DNA of 64,000 nucleotides, from assembly GCA_033961575.1 (NCBI GenBank), contig CM066732.1, positions 71,710,687-71,774,686 on the forward strand. Direction: 5' to 3'. This DNA comes from Aselliscus stoliczkanus. Its lineage: Eukaryota > Chordata > Mammalia > Chiroptera > Hipposideridae. A program made the translations under genes and the position numbers. This document shows positions 46,920-58,099 of this stretch, in pieces; position 1 is the stretch's first letter; each line of letters starts with the position of its first letter. The notes under the pieces are model-generated. The model was given only the letters and a program-made list of their open reading frames with translations. It was not told the DNA's origin and searched no databases.

Positions 46920-47434
46920 TTAGATGTGCCCCAATGTTCATTGCAGCTTTATTTATGGTGGCCAAGACATGGAAACAACCAGTGTCCTTTGACAGATGAT
47001 TGGATAAAGAAGTGGTAGTATATATGCACAATGGAATACTATTCTGACATAAGAAAAGATGAAATAGTGCCATTTGCAACAACATGGATGGATCTTAAGA
47101 TTATAATGCTAAGCAAAATAAATCAGACAGAAAAAGCAGAGAACTTTGATTTCACTGATATGTGGTGTATGAAACTGAACAACCAAAGAACAAGAAAAGC
47201 AAATGAAGAAATAAAACTCATAGTCATAGACAATAGTTTAGTGGTTACCAGAGGTACAGGGTAGGAGGGGTGGTACATGAAAGTAAAGGGGATCAAATAT
47301 ATGGTGATGGAAAGAGAATTGACTTGGGGCGGTGAACACAATGTGATGTATAGATGATGTATTACAGAATTGAACACCTGAAATCTATGTAACTTTGCTA
47401 AAACTTATCACCCCAATAAACTTTTAAAAAATGA
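46920..47434 (+). mobile_element. L1 3' end, 5'-truncated
   Basis: Starts in the ORF2 C-terminal region (GTTCATTGCAGCTTTATTTA, ACAATGGAATACTATTCTGA) and runs through the 3'UTR to CACCCCAATAAACTTTTAAA. It is the same 3' end type as 24512-24726. The last ORF2 codons are still open in one frame (47031-47264). Confidence 0.85.
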
Positions 47435-47452
47435 CTGTTTAAAACCATCTTT

Positions 47453-47602
47453 GGGGCCGGCCGACTGGCTCAGTTGATTAAGAGCTCATTCAAGAATGCA
47501 AGCTAAGCTCTGAGCAACAGCAGTTCGATGCCCAGCCCAAGCTGAGCTGCTGCTGAGCTGCGAACAGGTAACCGGACGGCTCAGCTAAAAAAATAAATAA
47601 AT
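47453..47602 (+). mobile_element. SINE, GAGCTGCTGCTGAGCTGCGAAC type
   Basis: Head GGGGCCGGCCGACTGGCTCAG, B box AGTTCGATGCCC, tail AAATAAATAAAT. It is bracketed by AAAACCATCTTT (47441-47452 and 47603-47614). Confidence 0.92.
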
Positions 47603-47614
47603 AAAACCATCTTT

Positions 47615-48030
47615 CGGCTGGCTGAGTTGTGCGTTGGTTAGGAGTTGGCTTGGGATACCAACTCTGACCACCAGGGTCCCTAACTGGGGGTTAGGATCCC
47701 ACATTAGGGCCAGTGACATTGCGCCCTCTACAGCTAAGATGGTGAACAACAGCTCCACCAGGAGCTGGACAGTCAGGAGTCACTGGTGACGGCATAGGCT
47801 GCAGCCCCTGCTGCACTGGGCTGCCATGACCTACCATTAGTGGTTGGCAGCAGGCATGAGCTGCCATGAGTGGCCATCCAGTGGCTAGCGACCAATCTGC
47901 CTCACCCGGGAAAAGCACAATGATAACACCAACATAGGCAGTGAAGCAACATCCTCCACAATTAGACTGAAGAACAAAAGGACAGCAACTTGTCTGTTCC
48001 CCTCCCCCAATTCCCTAATAAAATCTTTGT
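47615..48030 (+). mobile_element. Long tRNA-headed SINE, inserted at the same target as its neighbour
   Basis: Head CGGCTGGCTGAGTTGTGCG, long body and CCCTAATAAAATCTTTGT tail. It lies directly after the previous SINE, between the second AAAACCATCTTT and a third, AAAACCCATCTTT, at 48032-48044. Confidence 0.92.
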
Positions 48031-48045
48031 AAAAACCCATCTTTC

Positions 48046-48810
48046 TTTTCATACTGTCTTTTTTGAATGTTGGTGTAACATACTGTGGTCCTTAGACATC
48101 TTCATCTGACCACTTGGGAAATACAAGCTCTACTCCCTGCACATGGTAGCATAAGTTTTGAGCCCTGGATTTTCTCTTTTAAGGATGCAAATCAAATATT
48201 CCTTCACTCTTCATTTGGTTTGTTTTTATTTTCTAAAATGTGGCATTTTATGTACTGTATATAAGAAGTCTATGTTTGTTTTTTCTTTAACTTTTTCCTA
48301 TTTTCATAGAAAAAAATATTTAAGATTTTTCTCCTCTGGAATTGTGTTTCCTGGATACCAATGAAATTTTTATACTCCACTGTGACTCCCTAGTTTGTTC
48401 CCTCAATATTTTTTCATGAGCATTACAGTGGATTTCCCCTTATTTTATCTTAATGATCTTTAGTTTACTTCTTCATTAATATAATTGTCATTAAAATAGC
48501 ATTTCCTAAATCATGTTCCACAGAAGTTTCCATAAATAAATGTGAACACTGAGTTAACAACAAAAAAAGTTAAACAAGTCATTCTCTGCAACCCTCCTCA
48601 GAGTCTTTAATACACTAATGTGTTTTGTGAATCTCTAAGAAGAGGATACATAGAGCATTTCCTAAGATTTGCTCTTGGGAACTGTTTTTTTCCAAAGCAG
48701 CTTCTAGTATGGTTTCTCAGAGCATGGTTTATAAGATGCCACACTGGAGAGATCTTTCTAGAATGAAAATAAGATCATATATTCTTCCTGATTAAAACTC
48801 TTCAATGATA
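48046..48810. other. Unique sequence, no gene seen
   Basis: No recognised gene or repeat. Confidence 0.4.
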
Positions 48811-48814
48811 GTTC

Positions 48815-49140
48815 ATCCTCAATAGGGATCACCAAACTATAGCCCATGGGCCAAATCTGACCTGCTATCTGTTTCTGTACAGTCTGCAACCTAGAAATTA
48901 TGTTTACATTTTTTTAATGTTAAAAAAAGAAAATACTATTTTATGACACGTAGAAATTATATAAAATTCAAATTTTAATACATAAAGTTTTATTAGAATA
49001 CAGCCATGCTTTTGCATATATTGTCCATGGCAACTTTCACACTACACTGACAAATTTGTCCCTGTAACAAAGACTGTATGTCCCACAAAGCCTAAAATAT
49101 TTACTACATGGTTTATTGCAGAAAGCGTGCTAATCCCTCT
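48815..49140. mobile_element. hAT-type (Charlie group) non-autonomous DNA transposon
   Basis: The text CTATAGCCCATGGGCCAAAT leads to TAAAGTTTTATTAGAATACA and ends CCTAAAATATTTACTACATG. It matches a common mammalian MER-type hAT element with self-complementary ends (CCAAACTATAGCC at the left and ATTGCAGAAAGCGTGCTAAT at the right). Subfamily not assigned. Confidence 0.7.
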
Positions 49141-49229
49141 ACTATAGGTAAAGTGTAATCCTTTACTAAGCAAAAGGAGTCCCTTTAACATCTAGCCCAT
49201 GTCTACATATCTAGCCTAATCTCCCATAC

Positions 49230-49605
49230 CCCAACACCTGAGTTTAAAACCAGAAAAAGCTGCTTGAAATTATACTATCTCGTGTTTCCAAGTTTTTGCC
49301 TATCGTGCTCCCTTTTCGCAAAGCCTCCTTTCCACCTCCCCAAATCCCTGACAAATTTCTGCCCCTCTTTCAAAACTCAAAGTGTTTCAGCTTCAGATTG
49401 TGCTGTCCTAAGCATGACAATTGTCTTAACAATTATCACTGTCTTTCCTCTAATTTCTAAACACTTTCAGGTTTACTTATCACATTGACTTGTGAATGCT
49501 TGATCAGTATATTTCCCTCCCCGAATTGTGACTTCCTTGAGGACAGAGATGTCATTTTCACCTGTGTACCCCCAGTGCACAACATAAATAATTATTGCGT
49601 CAAAG
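49230..49605 (+). mobile_element. L2-like LINE fragment
   Basis: The closing part TTGAGGACAGAGATGTCATT, then CCCCAGTGCACAACATAAAT, resembles the L2 3' end. The upstream part is loosely consistent with an L2 3' region. Confidence 0.5.
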
Positions 49606-49725
49606 AAAAAGGGAAAAAGAATAAGGGAGAAAAGGAGCGAGAAGAGTAAGAGAAAAGAAAAAAAGCAAGAGCAAAGGGAGTAAGGGAGAAAAAAGGAAGA
49701 AGGAAAAGAGGGAGGAGCAAAGAAT
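49600..49725. repeat. Purine-rich (GAAA/GGAGAA) low-complexity tract
   Basis: About 125 bp almost entirely of A and G on the plus strand, a degenerate GA-rich tract. Confidence 0.9.
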
Positions 49726-50022
49726 TCTTTTGCTTCACAATATGTTTTACTTACTAGTGCAAAAATTTCACTTATCTGGAATTTAATTCTGTTCTAAAAA
49801 GTTAGCATATGATTAGTGAACACAAAGGGGGCTATTTTAGATACTAAAAGTTATAAAAAGTTTTTTATGACATATATACTTAACAACTTGATAAAATACA
49901 TTAACTGTACAATATTTATTGATAACAATTTGTATTTTTTCTCTTTATATTTTATGACTTATCAATTTCCTATTTTTCAAAAACTCATAATTTGCCACTA
50001 GTCTTATAAAGAATATAAAGCA

Positions 50023-50505
50023 GGGCCGGCAAGTGACTCAGTTGGTTAAGAGTTGGCTTAGAGCTCGTTCTCTAAGCAACAGGGCTTCCGGTTCACATCC
50101 CACATGGGCCAGTGAAGGCTGAGCCCTAGCTGAGCTGTTGCTGAGCTGCCAACAGGTGGCAGGATGGCTCAGCTGGTGTAACAAGATTGCCTGTTCGATG
50201 GTGGGCTACGCCCACCCGCAACTAAAGATTGAAGTCTGCACCTTGAGCTGAGCTGCTGCCCAGGTGGCTCAGAGGATAGAGCAGGCTCTTAACAACAAGG
50301 CTGCTGGTTCAACTCCCGCATAGGATGATGGCTAAGCCCACCCGCAACTAAGACTGCACTCAGCACTTTGAGCTTAGAGGTAATGAGCTGCAGAAGGGAA
50401 GCCAAATAGTGACTGGCGCCCTCCACAACAAAGATTGAAGAACAACAACTTGGCTGGTCTCCTCCCCCAATTCCCCAATAAAATATTTTTTAAAAATTAA
50501 AAAAA
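50023..50505 (+). mobile_element. Trimeric tRNA-like SINE, about 480 bp
   Basis: The same three-module layout as 18628-19140. B boxes are GGTTCACATCC (module 1), a GTTCGATGGTG-like one (module 2) and GGTTCAACTCC (module 3). The target-site duplication AAAGAATATAAA lies at 50008-50019 and 50506-50517. Confidence 0.92.
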
Positions 50506-50747
50506 AAGAATATAAATGAATCTTTTTCTGGATTAACATTTAATCTGTCACATTTACTAGTTTGGATTGTACATGATCCTTAAAATTACTTTTATAAAGA
50601 TTTGAAAAAGGAATTGAAATAGACTATTAACAAGTTTAACAAATTTGCAAAATATTATTTTTCTTTTTAAAGGATATATTGGTATTCAAAGAACAAAATT
50701 TGGAAGGCCTGTTTTCCTGTATCAACAAAAACATTTTAATTTCATTT

Positions 50748-51204
50748 TTTTAAAAGTTTTTGGGGGTGACAACTATTAGTAACGTTACATAGGTTTCAGG
50801 TGTACAATTCTACAATACATCATCTATATATCACATTGTGTGTTCACCACCCAGAGTCAGTTCTCCTTCCATCACCATATATTTGATCCCTTTTACCCTC
50901 ATCTACAATCCCCCCTCCCCCCTTACCCCCTGGTAACCACTAAACTATTGTCTGTGTCTATGAGTTTTTGAGTTTTTTATTTGTTTGTCTTGTTCCTTTG
51001 TTGTTATCAGTTTTATATACTACATATCAGTGAAATCATATGGTTCTTGACTTTTTCTGTCTGACTTCTTCAGATACAGAAATAATCAATGTGTCCTTCG
51101 ATAAATGATTGGATAAAGAAGATGTGGTATATATACACAATGGAATACTATTCTGCCATAAGAAAAAATGAAATAGTGCCTTTTGTGACAACATGGATGG
51201 ATCC
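50748..51204 (-). mobile_element. L1 3' end with 5' inversion (twin priming)
   Basis: 50748-51070 is L1 3'UTR and end of ORF2 in minus orientation. 51075-51204 is the preceding part of ORF2 in plus orientation (GATAAATGATTGGATAAAGA, ACAATGGAATACTATTCTGC). The matching flanks TAATTTCATTTT (50736) and TAATTTCATTTC (51205) are the target-site duplication. This inverted structure is what twin-primed L1 integration leaves. Confidence 0.85.
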
Positions 51205-51216
51205 TAATTTCATTTC

Positions 51217-51469
51217 AAACAGAGATTTCTCATACTTTACCAACCTCCAAGCACTATAGTTTGGTTTTTTTCAAAGAAACCACCTCACCAGGGGTTTAAA
51301 GGTCCTTGTGTACACATTTGTGCCTTTAGAGATAAATTTATTGACTGCATTTCCTGGAACACAGCCCTTCCGCAAAGAGAATGTAAATTTCATGCTGAAA
51401 AATTTATCATACATTTTTTTTCTCTAAGGAATTTTAGTACCACATTCATTCATTAAATTATCGATTAAA
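51217..51469. other. Short unique stretch
   Basis: No recognised gene or repeat. Confidence 0.4.
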
Positions 51470-51481
51470 GTGGCTAAGCTT

Positions 51482-51483
<2 letters not shown>

Positions 51484-51528
<45 letters not shown>

Positions 51529-51627
51529 TTTTTGAGGGCAGTATCACTGGCCCTCAGATGTGGGACCCGAACCGGGGCCGCTGGCTTCCTAAGCCAGCGC
51601 TTAACCACCACGCCACTCGGCCAGCCC
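51484..51627 (-). mobile_element. Short tRNA-derived SINE with (TTTA)n tail
   Basis: The (TTTA)n run at 51484-51530 is the inverted tail and the tRNA head (inverse GGGCTGGCCGAGTGGCGTGG) is at the right. The target-site duplication TGGCTAAGCTTTTA / TGGTTAAGCTTTTA brackets it. The tail has grown into a microsatellite. Confidence 0.9.
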
Positions 51628-51641
51628 TGGTTAAGCTTTTA

Positions 51642-52261
51642 AAATAAAGTTTCCAAATATCTCTTTATCTAAAAGACCATTTTGAAACAAAAGAAATATA
51701 AACCATAGGCAAAGAATAGCAGTGCCCCCAAACTATACATACATTGGAAGAAACTATGTATATAAGACGAAACCACTCAGCATTTCTGCATGACACTGTA
51801 CTGTCTGCCTAGTTGGTATGTATTGCTCCACGGAGACATCTTAAGACTCAAAGGTTCTTAAAGTCTGGTGGTAGCGTTTTTGAAGCATATTTTTCAGACC
51901 TTGGAAATGAGCAGGAATACATACATGCACGTCAGAGCATAATATGGTAATAATAAAACAAACTTAATGAGGAAACACCAGACATTTATGCATTTAGCAT
52001 TTTCTCAAAATGTTTTCCTGACAGAAAGCTCAAATACAGTATTTTTCAGTTTAAAAAAAAATCAGATGCTTGGGAATTCCAAGTTTATTTATAAACCAAA
52101 AAGTCAGTTTACTAATAATGGAAGATACTAACATGTCAAAATATTTCTTCCCACGTCTGAATTAAACATTCCCTAAACTAGGAAGTAAAGCTCGAGAAGT
52201 TTGTATGAGGAAGTACAGAAAAGGAAGCAAAGCACAAAAGTCCATCACTTCTTCTGAGAAT

Positions 52262-52292
<31 letters not shown>

Positions 52293-53958
52293 GTGAAAAC
52301 ACTTGGTAAACTAGCTTGCTCTCAACTCAAATAAACATACTCCTTAGCTTTTCTCATATTACTGAGGCTTCTCAAGTACAAGGTTATGCCACTGAAATTC
52401 TGTAAGACAGAATTTTCCAAGAAAGTAGTGTGACACAGACCAACTCCTAGAGGATGCTCAACAAAGCTGGGGGCGGGGGGCATGGATATGTCCCTCTCTC
52501 AGATTGGACATCTGTCCACACTCAAGCTGCAACTTTAGGTCACTCTCGTCCCACACCCTGAGTTCAACTGCTCTCAGATCTGATAATCCACATTTCTATG
52601 TGGATACAACCAATTGTATGCTTGCTGATTCATTCATTTGTTCAACAGATATATTTGAATCCCTTCAATAAATATGAGGCTGTCACTTAGGAATGACTCA
52701 AATTGTAGTCCTTATAGGAGACACTTATCCAGAACCTTAAAAAGACTACAAATAAAAAGATGGATCCACATTTCACACCCAGGTACAAGAAAAAACTAGT
52801 TCTAGTAAACTTGCAGGAAATACTTTTCTTTCCGCAGCCCTCCAGTTAGGCTGACAAGACAGAGTACATGGTCCATCCCACTGTTTGAAAGCACTTCTTC
52901 ATTAGTGGTGACAGCATGGGCAATGGAGTATGTATAGTTAGATGCCAGTAGGACAATGAAAAACAACGAATTATCACGGGAACTTTACAAAGAAGCATGT
53001 TTTGCTATTAAACCTCTTTTGTTGAAGAGAAAAGAATATCAGAATAAAGTTGTTCTGTTTTAGAATATATGCAAAATAGTCTTCCTTAATATAAAAAAAA
53101 AAACCACAAAACAGATAAGGCATTACAAAGGTTTCCATATAACAAAATTACTCTATAGTCACATACTAATAGCTCATTTATTTTGTTAAAAAATACTTAT
53201 TTGTACTATCCTGTGCAGGCATCATTTGATGGATACAACAATTACGCTGTAATTCCTTCCTTTAAGGAGCATACTCTAGAAAAATGTAATATTCCGCTAT
53301 AGAGCTATGGAAAAAAATCATTGATATCAGCAAGTAAAGAAAATGAGAGTATTAGAAAAAAGAACGAATGAAAAATGGAAGAAAGAACATAAATAACACC
53401 ATGTAATGCAAACTTGAGAAGTTTAAAGATAAAAATTGAATTTCTGAAGCAAAGAAATGAGTGTGAGGGGGGACAGGGTTGATTCTTTCCCCTTACTAGT
53501 CTCATATCACTTTCTCAAATTTGTTTTGTCCTCTGCAGAGAGCACAGGCAAATTTAATTCATCCATATTTCCCTTAGACAGGCAATATGATTTGTAGCAG
53601 TATATTTAAATATAATAACAAATTCATCTACAAGGAAAACCATCAGTTTGTCATAAAGAGATTTTACTTTTACCTGAGAACATTCCAGCAAAATTAACTC
53701 AATGAAAACTTTCAGCCACCAAGAGACTAGTTCAATTCACTTAGGCTTAAATTCACAAATTGTACACTTTTGCTCTAATTTTTAAAAAGAAGCTTTTTCT
53801 GTTTATTAACTCTATTTCTAACAGCAAAATACATTTTCTAAAATTTGGAATACGGTCAGCAAACAGATAATTATCCATCAAGTCCTGGACAATGCCCAAA
53901 CACACTGTGTCCACACTACCACAGACTTAGCTTTATAAGAGATTTAAATCTAAAGCAG
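51642..53958. other. Unique sequence, no gene seen
   Basis: The longest repeat-poor stretch in the second half. It holds a short GT repeat at 52263-52292 and a G-run near 52470. No credible exon was recognised. Confidence 0.5.
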
Positions 53959-53999
53959 CTACAAGGTCTTACAATTAAGTTCACAAACTTGTCGCAATG

Positions 54000-54942
54000 A
54001 TGTTGCTAACCTTTCTTGATATCAGAGATTATTCATTATGAATTTCTACCAACTGGACAAACAATTTACCAAGTATACTATTTGGAAATGATGAAAAGAC
54101 TGTGTGAAAAAGTTAGACGATCTGAATTTTTCACCAACAATTCATGGCTCCTGCATCATGACAATGCACCAGCATTGTCTGTGAGGGAGATTTTAGCCAG
54201 TAAACAAACAACTGTATTGGAACACATTCCCTACTCACCTGATCGGGCCCTCAATGATTTCTTCTTTTTTTTTTTTAAGATTTTATTGGGGAATTGGGGG
54301 ACGGGAACAGCACTGGGGAATCAGGGAAGGGGAACAGACAAGTTGCTGTCTTTTTGTTCTTCAGTCTAGTTGCAGAGACCGTCGCCTTACTGGCCCATTT
54401 TGGTATAGTCATTGCACTCTTCCTGGATGAGGCAGATCAGTTGCCAGCCTCTGGATGGTCACTCACCACGGCTATTGGCAGCTCACACTGGCTGCCGGCC
54501 ACTCACTGTAGCCTATGGCAGCCCACTGCAGCAGAGGGTGCAGCCCACACCATCGCCGGGGCTCGCACAGCCCAGCTCCAGGTGGAGCTGTTGTTAGCTG
54601 TAGAGGGCAGTGTCACTGGCCCTCATATGTGGGATCCGAACCGGGGTTGCTGGCTTCCCAAACCAGTTCTTAACCAATGCACCACTCGGCCAGCCCAATG
54701 ATTTCTTTATTTACCCAAAAATAAAGGAAATATTGAAAGGAAGATATTTTGACGGCATGCAGGACCTTTGGGTTAATAAGACAAGAGTTCTGATGGCCAT
54801 TGCAGAAAAAGAATTCTAAGATTGCTTTGATGCGTGGACTAGGTGCTGGCATTGGTGCATAGCTTCCCAAGGGGAGTACTTCAAAGGTGACTATAGTGAT
54901 ATTCATCAATGGGGTATGTAGCACTTTTTCTAGGATGAGTTC
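54000..54942 (+). pseudogene. Mariner transposase C-terminal half, split by a SINE
   Basis: A frame near 54016 reads through HHDNAPA (second Asp) and the PDRALNDFF block, where LAPSD has become ALND. The SINE enters at 54264. After it, QNFFIYPKIKEIL-like text resumes near 54700. The helix-turn-helix domains and the first Asp are missing. Confidence 0.85.
54264..54695 (-). mobile_element. Long tRNA-headed SINE inside the mariner
   Basis: T-rich tail on the left and inverse head at the right (CACCACTCGGCCAGCCC). The exact target-site duplication CAATGATTTCTT is at 54252-54263 and 54696-54707. Confidence 0.93.
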
Positions 54943-55019
54943 GTGAACTTAATTGTCATACATCAAGTTAACTAGGATTCATTCCATCTTTCTGGGAACT
55001 ATAGAGATTACGAGCTCTT

Positions 55020-55450
55020 GGGCCAGCTGAGCAGCACATTGGTTAAGAGTTGGCTTGGGAGCATGAGTTCTGAGCAGCAGGGCCACCCGTTTAAATCCCA
55101 ATGGGCCAGTGACACTGCAATTTCTATAGCTAAGATGGTGAACAACAGCTTGATCTGGAGTTGGGCTCCCGTGAGTGGCCGGCAGCCAGCGTAAGCAGTC
55201 GGCAGCTGGCATGAGCTGCCATGAGTCACCATGAGTGGCTGTCCAATGGCCAGCGAGTGACTGCCTCAACCGGGAAGAGCGCAATGATCACAATACCAAC
55301 ATGGGCCAGTGAAGTAACGTCCTCCACAACCAGATTGAAGAACAAAAGGACAGCAACTTGTCTGTTCCCCTTCCATGATTCCCCAATGCTGTTCCCTCCC
55401 CCAATTTCCCAATAAATTCTTTAAATAATAATAATAATAATAAAATAAAT
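55020..55450 (+). mobile_element. Long tRNA-headed SINE
   Basis: GGGCCAGCTGAGCAGCACATT start, long body, AATAAATTCTTTAAATAATA tail with an (AAT)n run. The target-site duplication AGATTACGAGCTCT / AGATTACGAACTCT is at 55005 and 55453. Confidence 0.93.
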
Positions 55451-55604
55451 TAAGATTACGAACTCTCTACCAGAACTCTCTATGCCCAAGAAACCAACTT
55501 GGTAATTAAACCATTTATTTATGGCATGTTTATAGTATCATAGAATTTTGACTTAGTCTTAAGGGCTACAATTTGCATGCTTTACTCCTCCTTTAAAATA
55601 TGCT

Positions 55605-55752
55605 TTATCTCAGGGCAACCCAGTTGGGACCCCCTCTCGTCTTGAGAGATGTTACTTTCTACCCTAATAAACTGTCCTCTGCTGTAAACTTTAACTCTAT
55701 AGTTTGTCTCCTTTCTTTGGCTTCACAAGACTATGATCCTGGCACAAGAAAT
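55605..55752 (+). mobile_element. LTR-like fragment (R/U5 end)
   Basis: Contains TTGGGACCCCCTCTCGTCTT, then AATAAACTGTCC, then a pyrimidine-rich CTCCTTTCTTTGGCTTCACA end. The order poly(A) signal and U5-like text suits an ERV1-type LTR end. Family not assigned. Confidence 0.4.
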
Positions 55753-55767
55753 ATGGTACATCACAGC

Positions 55768-56093
55768 TAAGATGGTGAACAACAACTCTACCTGGAGCTG
55801 AGCTGCCATGAGTCGTCTGCTAGTGGAGCTGCAGTGGGCTGCCATAAAGCTACTGTGAGTGGCTGGCAGCCAGCGTGAGCTGCCAAGAGTCACCATGAGT
55901 GACCATCCAGTGGCCGGTGACTGATTTGCCTCACCCAGGAAGAGCACAATGATCACAATACCAACATGGGCCAGTGAAGTGATATCTTCCACAACTAGAC
56001 TGAAGAAAAAAAGACAGCAACTCTTTTGTTCCCCTTCCCCAATTCCCCAACGCTGTTCTGCTCCCCCAATTACCCAATAAAATCTTTTAAAGA

Positions 56094-56096
<3 letters not shown>
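55768..56096 (+). mobile_element. 5'-truncated long SINE (no tRNA head)
   Basis: Begins at CAGCTAAGATGGTGAACAAC inside the body of the long SINE type and runs to TACCCAATAAAATCTTTTAA. The tRNA-like A and B boxes are absent. Confidence 0.88.
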
Positions 56097-56097
<1 letters not shown>

Positions 56098-56162
<65 letters not shown>

Positions 56163-56175
56163 TACACACACACAC
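56098..56175. repeat. (TA)n(CA)n compound microsatellite
   Basis: About 44 bp of TA followed by about 30 bp of CA/TACACA units. It is seeded at the A-rich tail of the preceding SINE. Confidence 0.95.
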
Positions 56176-56666
56176 TTTATCTCCATAGAGACCTCTAAAA
56201 CCATGTAAGCACTCCTCAACAGCCAGGATAGAATTAAACTAACTGACCATGAAATGCCTAATGACTATGTACTTCACAGACAATATTATTTCACTTCTAG
56301 ATAGATGTCTTTGCCACATTGAGAATGAGGCTCAGCAAAGCATTTGGGCTGCAAAAGAAGATCTATTAGCTTATTCATTGAGCCTAGAAGGAAAATTTGT
56401 CTAGTGGGATGTCATCGTCAAATTCACTGGGTCCAAATGCTCAGTTCCAAACATTTGGAATTTGAAATTCCTCTGTCTGCCTACAACAGCACCTTTTAAC
56501 CTTTAAGAATAAAGCAATCTGTGGAAAGGGAATCTGTGGAACAGAGCAGCACTGTATGCAATGCTTCCATCTTGCGGAAGGTCCCTGCTGGAGAAGATGT
56601 TGGAGTAGCTGGAATCCACAGAGGTCCAATTAATGCCATCCCTTTCCCCCAAGTTCAGAATCAATT
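56176..56666. other. Unique sequence, no gene seen
   Basis: No recognised repeat. A 61-codon frame at 56521-56706 runs into the L1 start and is probably chance. Confidence 0.4.
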
Positions 56667-57615
56667 GAAAAATAAGACAGAGACTTCTGGTAAGATGGCA
56701 GAATAGACAGACGCTGTGACAACTGCCTCCCAGGATCACGCCAAAATCACAAATAATTTATACAACATTCAACCTCAGAAGTCCCCTGAACATTAGATGA
56801 GAAAACCTCTAAATGAAGGACTTAAAGAAGAGGCCATGTCGAGCCTAGTAGGACGGGTGGAGATGAGAGGGGGCGAACCCCATGAAGGATGCCCCAGCTG
56901 TGGGGAGTCTTCTCCAGTTGGGGAGAGACCCTCCGGCCGCACACCAAGCTCATCAGCCCAGAGTTACTTTGCCGGGAAGAGGAGTTTCATCATAGCTGCC
57001 AATAGAAATTAGTGAGGACTCTCTGCTTGGCTCGATAAGGCTGACAGCAGCTAAAGAGCCAATGGGGCTAATGCATAGGCTCACTCACTGGTGAACACTC
57101 ACCCGATCCCTGGTGGAGGGAGTAACTATGTGAGAGGGGCCAAGGAGCCTGTGAGGAAGGACTGAACTGAAAGCCTTTGGTGCAGGAGCTGGAGTTTTAG
57201 GGACCACTGTTCCCCCGGTGTGGAACTTGCATACGAGTAGTGTACAGGAGGGTGCCATTTTGTCAGGGTTGGACTCTCCCACAGAGGGTCAGGTCCAGGA
57301 CCACATCGGTCTAGAGGATTTGGTGCAGGCCTTGGATCCCCACCCTCTGCCCTGCTTGTGCTGCATAACCAGGGAAACACCTGGCAGTCACACTCCTGCT
57401 CCATCAGGCTGTTCATTGAGACGCGGGAGTGTGAGAGCCTCCTTGGGTCCCCACTCTGCACACTGCATGTGCAGAGTTGCCAGGCTGGTGATTGAATGTC
57501 GGGCTGCTCAGCCTGATCTGTGAGCAGCTGATTGGGACAGGCTGAGACTGGAAGTTTTCCTGGGAGTGTTGGGCCGTGAGCAGTGTGCCTGAGTGCTCCA
57601 GCCGGGGCTTTCCTA

Positions 57616-58054
57616 GTGAGTTTGTGTGGGCTGGTTACAGGTGCAGGAGTGCATGCTGCTCTGACTTGCTGGGAGCCACTGACCACATCCCATGGCGACT
57701 TAGAGGCCTGCCCTGCCCACCTAGAGCTGTGTTGCCAAAAGCACCCTGAGCCACTGGTGCCTGGCCCCCACCTCCAGACACCTGCAAAAACCTGTGAGGA
57801 TTTTTGGTGGTGAGCACAGCTCCAGAGCACAAAGCAGCTAATTGCAGGAAGCTCACTGCAAGCCTGAGAGGGAGGTCAGTGCATGACACCTTGAGCCTTT
57901 CCCCCCAAAAGCTGGTGCTGAGTCACCCTGAGACTCTTTATTGCTGAGCAAGTGGTCTGCAGATTAAAGAGAGCGAGAGCCCCCTCTTTTCTTTTCTTTT
58001 CTTTCTTCTTCTTTTTTCTTTCCTCGTTTGTTTCTTTTTTCTTTTCTTTTCTAG
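57616..58054 (+). other. Intron-like segment in the L1 5'UTR, GT donor
   Basis: Starts GTGAGTTTGTG after TTTCCTA, and ends with a pyrimidine tract of about 70 bp closing TTTTCTTTTCTAG before GTGATCTATC. Length 439 bp. It is the same segment as 34177-34659. Confidence 0.72.
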
Positions 58055-58099
58055 GTGATCTATCTAAGACATTGAAGCAATCACACAGCGACAGCCAGA

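Larger units (their letters stand above)
53962..54958 (+). mobile_element. Internally deleted mariner with SINE insertion
   Basis: The left terminus CAAGGTCTTACAATTAAG joins after about 38 bp directly to the middle of the transposase. The C-terminal half then follows, and a worn right terminus. TA precedes it (53960-53961). About 0.8 kb of the N-terminal half is deleted. The long SINE at 54264-54695 adds to its length. Confidence 0.88.

Noticed and set aside
57126..57830. 234-codon minus frame
   Set aside because: Antisense of an L1 5'UTR; no family resemblance and not conserved as a frame in the sister copy.
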